A DNA stretch of 64,000 nt from assembly GCF_032854445.1 (NCBI RefSeq), contig NC_088296.1, positions 10,702,706 to 10,766,705 of the forward strand. Reading direction: 5' to 3'. How positions within the stretch are numbered: the stretch's first letter is position 1; each line of letters starts with the position of its first letter. The DNA comes from Liolophura sinensis (Eukaryota > Mollusca > Polyplacophora > Chitonida > Chitonidae). Below are positions 10,648-21,225 of the stretch, piece by piece. Under the pieces are notes generated by a model that worked only from the letters and a program-made list of their open reading frames with translations, made no database searches and was not told where the DNA came from. Both the position numbers and the translations under genes were made by a program.

Positions 10648-10799
10648 TATTTATTTATTTATTTGATTGGTGTTTTACGCCGTACTCAAGAGTATTTCAC
10701 TTATACGACGGCGGCCAGCATTATAGTGGGTGGAAACCGGACAGACAGGGGGAAACCCACGACCATCCGCAGGTTGCTGACAGATCTTCCCACGTACGA
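10648..10799 (-). mobile_element. SINE-A, 5'-truncated
   Basis: Tail plus central domain, ending at CACGTACG. TACTAAGTT is present at 10639-10647 and again at 10804-10812, a likely 9-bp target-site duplication. With the copy at 9655 it brackets the minisatellite in the same orientation. Confidence 0.85.
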
Positions 10800-10812
10800 T
10801 TGATACTAAGTT

Positions 10813-12345
10813 GAATGCAATACAATGGAGAAGGTAGCATACGTTTTAATTACGCGAGATGGTTGTATACTGTGTAACAGTTCGTCGGAAAAATAAGTCA
10901 AAAATTCATTGCATTGCAACGTCTGTAGTGTTATAATACATCAGATTTTACTGAAAGGTTGTGCTGTCTTTAATGTGAAGTGCGTTGTAACGAACAGCCA
11001 AAGAAAACGTCAACAGTCCTGTGGCCGAATCCACAAAGCCATTTCTGACTCTAATCAAAATTTGAAATACAATTTTACAGCTTGTTTTGGGGTCCAGTAA
11101 AATAAAAATTTGCCCAACTTAGCAATGCTATATTAAGATAAATGTGTCAAAATTGCAACATCGAGTACCAAAAACTAAGCACTATGACGTGATTTGAATT
11201 CTTGATATCAGTCAGAAATGTCTTTGTGGAACTGGGATCGACGAGGCGACCTTAGATTTAAGTCAAATTTTTGATCATTAAATTTTGTATGTTTCTTTCT
11301 GTCAGTTTACCTGAAGTTTGCTGTGCAACATAGTATACCGCGTATTTACGCTGTCAAGGAATATTTTGAGTTTGTTACTTTAGGAATGATAATTTTAAAG
11401 TGATTTTGAAATTTTGACTTGAGTCTAAGTTCGCTTAGTAATGCCGACGGCTGTTGCCAGACATTTACCCCTACAAAACGGGAGAAAATCACAGTTCGTA
11501 AGCAAGTACAAAACCAACAAAGCAATCGGAGCAGCTGGGTTTAGAGCCTCATTTCTTGTTCAAGCAAAATGCATTTTCGGGAGTGGAAATGAGTCTTTAG
11601 ATATTCATGTCTTTTTTACGGTTTAATCTGTGATTGTGACACGCCCGCAATATCACTCAATGCATTAATAAAAAACGATTTTGAGAGAACTTTTTTTCCG
11701 CTTGATAACGTAAAAATTCACTTTTTACGGACTTCGATTTTTACAATAAAGGCTGGCATCTTGGTGTTATTTTCTTAGAGAATGGAAAAATGATTATTCC
11801 TATGGCGCATTGGCTTTGTGTCAGTCATATAGAGGGGGACTTTGAGAATCGAGGATTCCCATGAATTTGGGCTGGCAATAATCCTTGTGATGAGAACTGA
11901 GGAAGCTAATCCATCCTTTAATTGGCTTTTATATTAATTAACTGCTGCAGAAAAGAAAGCTATACAGCTTTTCCTTGCAACTGCATCAATATATAGCTTT
12001 CGCATGGCGCCCGCTCGAACGCAATGGCTCCTCGCATTGCAGATGTAGCCAAAGTATGGCTTGGCACCTGCTAAATAATAACAGAGACCGTATACCGAGA
12101 TGGTCCCTACATGATTAGCGGCTGCTTAAGCTGGACGGCAATGTATCGATGCCTCCTGTGCGTTTAAATAGTAGCGTATTTTGCTACCATTTACACATTT
12201 ATGTGAACGGATCAAATAATACCTGATGTAAATTGTCAAGATATTGAAGTATATACAGCAAATTGAACCAGATCAGCGACGATAGTGTGATAGTTGGCAA
12301 ATGGTCGAAGCTGTTACACTGTTGAAATCAAATATTTTTGTAAAG
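10813..12345. other. Non-coding, nothing recognised
   Basis: Short frames at 10909 and 11441 lack motifs. Confidence 0.6.
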
Positions 12346-12600
12346 TTAACTCAGTCAGGGCTTTATTCCAACTGTTCATTTATATGCTGAGAAATAGAAA
12401 TATACACGTCCCCTAGCACCATGGCTTAAGTAGAGTTAGGTAAAAAAAAAGTACAGACGTTAGTTGCAATTTCGAAGACGGCATTGATCTATAGTTGTAG
12501 TATTCACTGGTTATATATGACCATTTGTTAACTCTCACACTGTCGTCGCTGCTCCAGTTTTACTCTCTGCACTGTAGTCTTTTCTGTTGCATATAGGCAT
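12346..12600. repeat. Family U fragments in both orientations
   Basis: 12350-12450 reads on the complement (TCAGGGCTTTATTCCAACTG, CCATGGCTTAAGTAGAGTTA); 12517-12590 reads forward (TGACCATTTGTTAACTCTCA, GTCGTCGCTGCTCCAGTTTT). Left and right halves are therefore inverted relative to each other. Confidence 0.7.
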
Positions 12601-12878
12601 TTATATATAAAGCACACGTTTCTCGTCCCGTAGTATTTATTAGATCCTGTGTATTATTTTATCATACCAATCATCCGCACAGCTTTAGACCCCACGTGAC
12701 AAGAATATTCCATCAAACAGCGCCTCTCCAAGTTTCCTGACGTTTACATCGAAGATGTATATAGCTGCATTTCGAGCAAATATGGACGGTTTTGCAGAAT
12801 CGTTGATATTTATCTGATTGTTTATTTCAAGTCGTTTTAAAAAAATATTTTCTTATATGACGGGGTGGGGAGGGGGGG

Positions 12879-13148
12879 GGGGGCTCCGTGGTTTAGTTGG
12901 TTAGCGCACTTGCGCAGTGTAGTGACCAGCTCATGCTCAAGTCCAACTCATGCTGTCTTCCTCTCCGACCTCCGTGGCAAGGTCTGCAGCAACCTGCCGA
13001 TGGTCGTGGGATTCCCCCCTGTTTCCTCCCACCATAATGCTGGCGGACGTCGTCGAAGTGATGTTTTTAGCCTATATTCTTGAATAAGACGTAAAACATC
13101 AATCAAATAAAATAAAAAAAATAAAATAAATAAATAAATAAATCAAAT
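12879..13148 (+). mobile_element. SINE-A, full length, diverged
   Basis: The head begins GGCTCCGTGGTTTAGTTGG right after a poly-G run; the B-box region is altered (GCTCAAGTCC); the tail is a long mixed AAAT/AAAAT stretch to 13148. Confidence 0.85.
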
Positions 13149-13697
13149 AATTTATACGACGGGCACCCTGCTTCATGGTAGATTTTAATAAAGCTTAACC
13201 GAGGTAACGGGTTGTAATGTGCATTGCTCTGACTAATATCATAATTTTGGATATATTAAAGAGTGACAATCAAAGCTCAGCTGAAAAAAAATGTACATAT
13301 TTTTTCATTAATGATGACTTGTCAACTAGCACGATGCTCCATTTCATGCAATGATAAACTGTCGGGCCCGGATCATCCTTTACGTCTTTTTGACAGGATC
13401 ATTAAAAGCGATTGTCTTTAGATGGACAACATTCAAATTTCCAAATCTGTATACTTTCTTAGTTCGTGGAGGTTAGCGTTAAACTTTATGGTGGAAATTG
13501 ATTTTGTGATTTTCTGTAACGACTGTGATTGGTGACGATTGGTGTAAGAGCATCCGGGCTAAATCAGCGTTATTAAGCGCTGAATTAATGCATTTCAACT
13601 CTGGTTGACTCAAGTTTAAAAGAGAGCTTGAAATTGTGATCTCATATCTTCAAACTCACTCAGCTGGGGACTACATGTATTCAGTTCACGGTTTATT

Positions 13698-13818
13698 GAC
13701 TTGTTTATTTATTTGACTGATTACTTTTTACACCGAACTCAAAAATATTTCACTTATATGACGGTCGCCACCAATTTGGTTGGAGAAAGTCAGGCAGATC
13801 TTGAGGGGAAAGCCACCG
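13698..13818 (-). mobile_element. SINE-A 3' half, diverged
   Basis: It reads TTTATTTATTTGACTGAT, a degenerate AATATTTCACTTATATGACGG block, and ends in the GGGGAAAGCCACC region. The head is missing. Confidence 0.75.
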
Positions 13819-13954
13819 TTGAAACAATAGCAATATTGTAATTGCCGTGACTGTAAGTATAGGAGAATTATTGTGACATGAACAGTATAGTAGACACCTT
13901 TCAGATCGTCACTGTAATTGAGATTGAGTAGAGGTGTGTCCTCATTTATAGTTG

Positions 13955-14011
13955 GTCGCCACGATATGGCTGAAATATTGTCGATGTGGCGTTAAACCAT
14001 AAACATTCATT
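13955..14011 (+). mobile_element. SINE-D tail-only insertion with perfect target-site duplication
   Basis: A 57-bp insertion holds only a SINE 3' end (ATGGCTGAAATATTG, then GTGGCGTTAAACC) and a CATT tail. CATTTATAGTTG is repeated exactly at 13943-13954 and 14012-14023. It shows reverse transcription that began at the RNA 3' end and stopped after about 50 bases. Confidence 0.85.
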
Positions 14012-14177
14012 CATTTATAGTTGCCGTATATGTTGACGATTTCGAACCCTTCACTTCGTCAGTCTGAACTGTTATGGTCTGAAAAAGAGAATAGAAGATG
14101 GCTAATATAGGTTTACGATGTGTCACTACATACTAGTCCGCACTAACAGGTGGTAATGCAATCCTGCCAATAGGTGA

Positions 14178-14405
14178 TAATGTAATGATCGTGCCTGCAC
14201 GACGGTTTGATTGTGACGTGTCTGTTATTGAAATCTCATCATGTAATGATCGTGGCGTCTGACTGCGACGTGTCTATTATTGGAATTTCACTATGTGATG
14301 ATCGTGACATCTGACTGTGACTTGTCTATTATTGGAATCTTATCATGTAATGATCGTGACGTCTAATTGTGACGTGTCTATTATTGGAATCTCATCCTGT
14401 CACAG
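14178..14405. repeat. 52-bp tandem repeat, about 4 units
   Basis: Units contain ATGTAATGATCGTGACGTCT and GTGTCTATTATTGGAATCTC. The divergence between units suggests an old array. Confidence 0.85.
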
Positions 14406-16252
14406 ATAATCTTCCGCCTAGTCGCATATTCCACATACAAATCTTTCGACTATTATTTTATATATTGAAGGAAAAACACGTTTCACTTACGAATAATTGT
14501 ATTAAGTACATGCAGAGTTAAATTCAAACACGTATTAATATTTTTTCAACCGTTCAACAATTATAAACGGTTCAAAGTAGTGACGGAAAAATGATCAAAA
14601 GAAAGATGTTAATTTTGACTTATTGGAGGTCTATTGCACCCTTTGCTATTACCAGAAGATGAGGAATTTTCCAAAAATATCCACAGCAACTACGGCTCTG
14701 AATGTTCCTGTACGTACAACACCAGTCTTCTGGGCTGTACAACTTTCGAATGGTTCCCTGCAGTCGTCTGCCCAGTTGACTTTTTGGACAAGGTTTGTAT
14801 AAATGCTGGTAAACGTAATATCCTGACATTTCAGAAACTAGCCTGGTTTCAGGAGAAACGTTATACCTACAGAAGTTGTTGCCGATCATTCACAGTTGCC
14901 TTTCAAATAATTTTGACCCTCTATACTGTCAACCGCTTGTTCCCACGCCTCTTTCATCGTCTAGGTCTATTCCCGGTTTTATCAGGTTTTATTTACCAGT
15001 GTTTATTCTCTATAGCACATCTGTATATTCCCAGTTTGTCCTTTCATCTACTTGTGATTGCTTTTAAGGTGGGAAACTTTGTTCGGCGTCCATTCTTTTT
15101 TTGGAACCTGCAATTGCTTGACGTTTCGTCACTATGTTTTCCGAGAATATAGGGGAGTTTTTAGTTCGAACTCTTATCTCTAAAGATAAAAAACCCTGCT
15201 GTATAATGTGGCCTGTCAAAAATGTTAGACAACTATTTTTTGATCACACTTCTTACAGCATACAGGCTTCTGAAAAAATTTTCACAATAAGTAGTTTAGA
15301 GAATACAAGCGACGGAGAAACTTAAGGAACTGAGCTGAGGTGTCATGTGAGTGCCCGGAGCATGGTGAGTAAGGTGATCTGGAAGTTAATGTCGTCGAAG
15401 GCTCCATAACGTTATCACATGGGTCACATGCTAAAGCAGGACCGTTTTTACGTTAACAATGAAAGAATTCGAGCTCGAAACTCCCCAAGTACGTAACAGC
15501 AACAAGTGGCCCGATGAGGCCTTCATGGTTTAAACTGTTTTTGTGATTTAAAGAAAAGAAAATCACAACAAAGTAACTGGGTCTTATTGCTCTTTTTAAT
15601 CACATTTAAACATGTATAAGTCCTGTCACTTATCCTTAACGAAAAAAAAAACACATTTCATACACCGATTTATCAATTGGCAACATAACTAGTTACCTGA
15701 ATTGACAACGTAACCAATTAACCGCATAATCCGACAAATAGGCATACTGTAGTACTGCAATGCTGATTTATCGATAGAAGTTATCGTGATATCCAGGATT
15801 TATGCTCGTATGCGATCTCCCCTGGCGATCTACTAATGACACGCCTCGTCACCGATAAGGTACACTCGAGCATACGCCCACATGTACGGGCAGAGTATGG
15901 CTTGCTACCGTGACCGGATCTACGGCTACTACGCTTACACCAGGAAAGGCAAGCATGCCGTGTAACCTACCTGCAGCGTGCGACGTGCTAGATAAAAATC
16001 CCAACACAAATCTTTCCCGCTGCATGTGGTTCTGTGCCTCCCATTCTTTGGATTATTTACCCTGCTACGAAATATCTTCTGGATTTACCATGTGGGCCTG
16101 CAGCGTTTTCTGAAAGCCTGGACACAATAGTTTGTCTGGATTTACCCATTACAGCCCCAACAGGTATGTACAGCTCTGTATTGCTCTTTTCATTCAATTT
16201 ATGCTGAGGGCGAGTTGTGACGGAGCGATTAACGGTGCAGGTCTTTTAAGCT
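14406..16252. other. Non-coding or unrecognised
   Basis: A 172-codon plus-strand frame at 14634-15152 is the longest here. It is rich in Phe, Leu and Cys without domain, repeat or signal peptide, so I do not call it a gene. Confidence 0.5.
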
Positions 16253-16474
16253 TTACGTCACACGAGCCATGAGATCAATACCATTCTTGGACAAAGACTT
16301 TTGTGATTCTTTTGCTTTGATTATTTTCCAGTATCTTTTTGTGTTGTCTTTGACGAAGTTTTCTCTAGATTTCTCTGTATTTTTCCCTGCCATCAATATG
16401 ATACATGTCAGACGTGGGAATGTTCCCCTGCAACGTGCCAGTAGTCGATGGTTTATATGGGTAATATAAGACAT
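16253..16474 (-). pseudogene. Possible LINE polyprotein relic
   Basis: A 73-codon frame contains NTKRYWKIIKAKESQKSLSK, which resembles the linker between endonuclease and reverse transcriptase in CR1/L2-type LINEs (xTKxFWxxIKxK). No endonuclease or reverse transcriptase motif is visible on either side, so the match may be chance. Confidence 0.2.
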
Positions 16475-17018
16475 GGCTAAAAATTATTCATCATGGCACA
16501 AAACGTTATTCAAAGTAATTTAATTCATGTTTGTGGGTACGAAATACCACTGGGGTATATATTGAAAAGTATAAAACAAAAACTGATAAGGAAAACCATC
16601 GTTCGCATTAACATTACAATGAACAATGAGCGCGCAAACACAACGAAGACCTTCGTTCGATGTAACGTTTTGGCCACCTGGTTTTCATGGCATAGCAAAA
16701 TGTCATAATGTATATGTACAGGATAGAAGCACGAGGCCTTGTTTTGGTCCATTATCCTGTTTTGTGCATTCTTTCACATCTGTAAATCTTGTGCTTCCAA
16801 ATCATTTGCATCACATGAATGAATATGTATTTATTGATATGGATTTAGATATTGGATATCCATTTCACAATATGGCTCAGTTCATGGCCAAACTATTCTG
16901 GAATGCGTATTACAACAAGCATTCAGTGAGACTGTAAGCGTGAATATTAAGAAAGGTACCCACGAGTAAAAGACTCGTCTTCTTGATCGCCATCTTAATC
17001 TCTACACAACTGCTTTTT

Positions 17019-17063
17019 AATTATTTATTTGATTGGTGCTTTAAGCCGCACTGAAGAATATTC
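17019..17063 (-). mobile_element. SINE-A tail fragment
   Basis: About 45 bases: ATTTATTTGATTGGTGCTTT followed by the start of the conserved 3' block, then unrelated sequence. Confidence 0.6.
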
Positions 17064-17203
17064 TTTTTAATTATTGGATTTTAGATAGAGGCATATGCAA
17101 TATCTGCATGTAGATGCACGCTGACTTTTTAAAAAGATATATGCTGTAGCGTACCACGTGTTTACTGTTATGTGTCACCCTTCCTTTGGTCAAGTGAATG
17201 CAG

Positions 17204-17382
<179 letters not shown>

Positions 17383-17732
17383 CTAACACCTTACACGACC
17401 AGTTTATCGCCCTCTACACTGTTGTTAACAACAAAGATGCAAGCTGTTAGAGCATGAACCAAACAATTGCTTTCCCCCCAGAAACATACTCGTATAGGTC
17501 TGCCCCCAGTTAGAGAGCCCGCCATGCTTATCGGAAGACTTCACCTTTGACCTTTGACAATGACCTTGACCACCCAACTTGCGATGTCGACGAGAGCCGT
17601 GATTTAAATGGATCACTTTCAGGAACCATTCAACCGTGCTTGTAAGTTACTACCACGGTCATCATTGAGCTGCCTATCAAGGGCTTATATCGGGATTGAA
17701 TCTACATGCTCATTTGTCTGGCCACATAGGGG

Positions 17733-17752
17733 CGGGGGGAGGGGGGGGGGGC
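17733..17752. repeat. G-rich tract
   Basis: GGGGCGGGGGGAGGGGGGGG-type run, a candidate G-quadruplex. Similar runs occur at 4885-4908, 12861-12887, 20361-20380 and on the plus strand at 47260-47302. Confidence 0.8.
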
Positions 17753-17838
17753 GCATAAGCCCGTTGAATTCGATTGGGGATGGGTGTCAAGCGATTTGTA
17801 TCGATGAGGTCGTGAGTTCAACACTGGGGCCTGAGTGT

Positions 17839-18059
17839 TAATTTATTTATTTATTAGATTGGTCTTTACGCCATATTCAAGAATATTTCACTTAGACGAC
17901 GGAAGCTAGCATTATGGTAAGAGGAAACTGGGCAGAGTGGCTTCTTCTCCCCTCTGATTTCCTCCCACCAGAATGCTCGCCGCCACCGTGTAAGTTAATC
18001 TTTTCTTGAGCACGGCGTAAAACATCAATCAAATAAATAAATTGATAAATAAATAAATC
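17839..18059. mobile_element. Inverted pair of SINE-A 3' halves
   Basis: A minus-strand 3' half (17839-17940) meets a plus-strand 3' half (17942-18059) with both tails outward. Each arm is about 100 bp and clearly similar to the other, so the locus can fold into a hairpin. A tRNA B-box-like GTGAGTTCAACACTGG lies just before it at about 17811. Confidence 0.85.
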
Positions 18060-18289
18060 ATACCTTGTGTCTATTTCTGGATTTGCGATGAACGTCTTTC
18101 ATATCATCCATGTATAAAAAAAATATACGTTTGCTACGGTAGGTGTTTACACTACACTGCCCACATAATTACGTATGAGGAAGGAATGTAATAGTTTACC
18201 CAAGTCCTGGCTGCTCACATAGATGTTAAAATGTTAAATACGCTGAGAATAATTTGTATCGGGTTTATGTCATGGCTTCTTTGAATGCT

Positions 18290-18555
18290 AGAGGGGCCTC
18301 CGTGGCTCAGTCGGTTAGCGCGATAGCACAGCGTAATCACCCAGGAGTCTCTCACCAATGCGGTCGCTTTGAGTTCAAGTCCAACTCATGCTGTCTTCCT
18401 CTCCGGCCGTTCGTGGGAAGGTCTGCCAGCAACGTGCGGATGGTCGTGGGTTTCCCTCGGGTTCTGCCCGGTTTCCTCCCACCATAATGCTGGCCGCCGT
18501 CGTATAAGTGAAATATTCTTGAGTACGACGTAAAACACCAATCAAATAAATAAAA
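18290..18555 (+). mobile_element. SINE-A, full length reference copy with target-site duplication
   Basis: The best complete copy: GGGGCCTCCGTGGCTCAGT head with A box, B box GAGTTCAAGTCC, central domain with GGTTTCCTCCCACCATAATG, then GAGTACGACGTAAAAC and the AAAT tail. TCTTTGAATGCT (18278-18289) and TCTTTGAGTGCT (18556-18567) are a 12-bp duplication with one mismatch. The central domain resembles the Nin-DC type of molluscan SINEs as I remember it. Confidence 0.95.
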
Positions 18556-18917
18556 TCTTTGAGTGCTGACGCAAGGCGGAATGGTACCCTGACCGTGCGA
18601 TTCCAAAGGAAACGCTTAGCTTTGCGCAGTTGGAGCGAGGACCTATTTTTACTACTGTGGGTACAGGTATGTGCCTTGGAAAACGAACAGTTACCTAATA
18701 AAATGAAGAAGTCCGTTTATTGTAATTACGCCAGAGAGTTCTTTATACACCACTGTGCTTTCATAGTTACGGCAAACTAGTGCAAAAGCGGGACTGAAAC
18801 CCATTTGTAATCAAAGAAATGGGCGGATGTAGAGGGTGCTGTAAAAACACAGAGTTCACGCTAAATTATTCCAAACATTTCTATAGGATCGTCGTCTTAC
18901 CCATTTGTGCTAACGTT

Positions 18918-18958
18918 AGTGTTGAGTACGGTGTAAAACGCTAATCAAATAAACAAAC
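18918..18958 (+). mobile_element. SINE-A tail fragment
   Basis: GTTGAGTACGGTGTAAAACG followed by CTAATCAAATAAACAAA; only the last about 40 bases of the element. Confidence 0.65.
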
Positions 18959-19374
18959 CAATGCAAATGCTAGGCTTTTTTCATTGTGTTAAGTTTATCG
19001 TAAGTCGGCTGACTCCACTTCTGTTTATGCATTTTCACCAATAATAGTTTGCTGACCGTGTACTGCTATTCAGTTCGACTAGTATTGCCATTAACACATC
19101 GCTTTCAGGTGACCTGCTTTAACACCGGACGCTTTCTTTGGCAAGTGTCCTACGCAAACAGATTTGGTGCTAATCATTGATTTTGCCGAACGTGTTTTAA
19201 TGCAGGGTATTTACAATGCAAACACTTAGACGTTCAGCAAAGAAGCTGTTAGTAGAAAGCTATATAACGTAGAAGGGGGTCTAACACAGGTGAACGCTAT
19301 CTCAGTAAGTGAATGGAGCCAAGTTTGATATATGTCTGTTTAAAATCTTTTGATTGTTATTGGCCGAACTTTGC

Positions 19375-19715
19375 ATTGTTTTAATGGGATTGTATGTTAA
19401 ATGTGATGACAATGCAGTATTTTGAGTGAGTGAGTGCTTTGGGTTTAACGCAGTGTTTCGAGTATTTCTAGACCAATGACGCCTAATAAATTCCAGTTAA
19501 CATCACTGCATTTATTTTACCCAATTCTGCTCAAGCCATGGTGCAAAGAGATGTGTAAATTGCTACTGTTTATGCATTTACATGAACAGTTAAAATAAAA
19601 CCCCGAAATTGACAAGAGGCCGTATTTTGCACCGGTTACGTGTAACCATTTGCCAGCTCTCACACAGTAGTTGCTGCTCTGTGTTTAATAACTGTGCTGT
19701 ACTTGGGTAATAATA
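19375..19715 (+). repeat. Family U dispersed repeat, longest copy
   Basis: Colinear with 8395-8700: shared blocks are TCTAGACCAATGACG, CAAGCCATGGTGC, TTTACATGAACAGTT, GACAAGAGGCCGTATTT and ACCATTTGCCAGCTCTCACAC. No coding frame and no recognised terminal repeats. It carries an internal insertion of a SINE-B tail (19427-19449). Confidence 0.75.
19427..19449 (-). mobile_element. SINE-B tail, 23 bases, inserted into family U
   Basis: TGAGTGAGTGCTTTGGGTTT is the SINE-B tail. GCAGTATTTTGAG (19414-19426) and GCAGTGTTTCGAG (19450-19462) flank it, a 13-bp duplication with two mismatches; the copy at 8395 has no insertion at this place. Confidence 0.7.
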
Positions 19716-19737
19716 TTCTAACTATCGGTGGACGACG

Positions 19738-19782
19738 TATAAAACCCTCGGCTTGCTGCCACATTTTGTCAGTCTTGTCATG
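19738..19782 (+). promoter_or_regulatory. Candidate TATA/initiator pair
   Basis: TATAAAA at 19738-19744 is followed by TCAGTC at 19769-19774, so the A of the initiator lies 33 bases from the first T of the TATA box, a normal spacing. ATGs follow at 19780 and 19794. The frame from 19794 stays open through the transposase relic. It lies immediately upstream of the transposon terminus and may be chance. Confidence 0.2.
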
Positions 19783-19891
19783 GAGATACACCTATGTACA
19801 ACTTTGACTGTTCATGTAATCTGTCTAATCAAGCGTCTTACAAATTTACCTCCAATATGTTTTTTGCAGCTGTTCATATAAACACTTATAT

Positions 19892-19922
19892 ACAGGGTGT
19901 CCCAGAAGTCGTGCAACATCCT
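19892..19922 (+). mobile_element. Putative left terminus of the truncated DNA transposon
   Basis: ACAGGGTGTCCCAGAAGT begins a stretch typical of terminal inverted repeats in the Tc1/mariner/IS630 group, and it lies about 100 bases before the transposase start. I found no matching inverted end in the next kilobase, as expected if the element was cut by the TA microsatellite. Confidence 0.4.
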
Positions 19923-19994
19923 GATTTTCATTTTTTCTGTGTTGCAGATTTAATACTAAGTTTAAATTTTTTTTCTCTCTTTTCAGAGTTAATT

Positions 19995-20234
<240 letters not shown>

Positions 20235-20305
20235 CTGTATCATCGTGTGTAAGACCAAAGGAGTAAGTTTCTAGCTGGGTGCACATATATAGTTAACAGG
20301 AGAAG

Positions 20306-20446
20306 TTTTACGCCGTACTCATTCGCCATACGACGGCGGTCAGCAGTTTCGTGTGTGGTTGTGGGGGGTGGGGGGGGGGAACCCACGGCCATCTGCAGGT
20401 TGCTGGGAGACCTTCCCACGTCCTGCCGGAGAGGAAACCAGCATGC
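20306..20446 (-). mobile_element. SINE-A, tail and head both incomplete
   Basis: It starts at GTTTTACGCCGTACTCATTC, with a shortened 3' block, carries a poly-G expansion at 20361-20380 within the GGGGGAAACCCAC block, and ends at GAGGAAACCAGCATGCAG. Confidence 0.8.
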
Positions 20447-20504
20447 AGTTCATTTTTACTAGTTTTACTCCAACTAGTCATGTAAATGTCTAATATGTAT
20501 TCAA

Positions 20505-20780
20505 ATACAGGTCTCTAGCAAAATGGCTTAAGCAGAATTAGGTTAAACAAATAATGAAATTGGAATGGTATTAACAAAGTGATTTATTAGAGAATTTCTG
20601 CTTTGGCTTCATATTTTATATAAGAATAAAATTAACATGGTAACAATTCAAAACGGCTATGCCTCAGGACTCCACAGGATCTGGTTCAAGCAAGCCTGAA
20701 ATATTGAAGACTACAGCAGGGGGAATAAAACTAGAGCAGTGACGTCAAACCGAGACTGTCTCAGTACAGATGACTTGCAC
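20505..20780 (-). repeat. Family U fragments
   Basis: AATGGCTTAAGCAGAATTAG near 20522 and AAACTAGAGCAGTGACGTCA near 20727 are family U blocks read on the complement, separated by about 170 unrelated bases. Confidence 0.55.
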
Positions 20781-20956
20781 TCGGTTCGAATAGGGTATTT
20801 GTTGCCTGGGCTGTGGTCTTACTCGGACGGTTTGTTAGGCATCTGCAGAGAAACGTTGGCTTCCTCTGCATTTCTGTCTGGTTTCCGCGAATCTGGTCGT
20901 TGTTCTATAAACGCATTATTCTTGAGAAGATTCTATATGTAAGCCAATGTGCGCTA

Positions 20957-21225
20957 GGATTGTTTTACGTCGTACTTTCCAATTTTCGGTCATGGAGGAG
21001 TCGTTGGGTCTGTGTATATTTAATGTGTTTTATCGCGTCAAAGCGAGTCCTTGTCACCAAAGTGTCGCCACCACTGAAGTATCATGTCTGAGACACCTGA
21101 TATGACACCCCCACTCAATCGCATTATACTGACACCGGGCTAACCAGTCCTGTTTCCTTGCTCTAATCTCACAGCGATAAGCGCCAAGCGAGGCAGCAAA
21201 GAGAACTGTGATATTCGTTGGCAGG
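20957..21225 (-). mobile_element. SINE-B, old diverged copy
   Basis: Weak but colinear with the complete copy at 60175: GTTTTACGTCGTACTTTCCA, TTTTCGGTCATGGAGGAGTC, ATTATACTGACACCGGGCTA, GCGCCAAGCGAGGCAG. The head promoter end is not recognisable. Confidence 0.65.

Noticed and set aside
14634-15152. 172-codon plus-strand frame
   Set aside because: No start context, domain, signal peptide or splice signals that I recognise; another frame on the opposite strand overlaps it.
18293-18365. tRNA gene in the SINE-A head
   Set aside because: A and B boxes are present, but the cloverleaf is degenerate and continues into the SINE body, so it is a SINE head.
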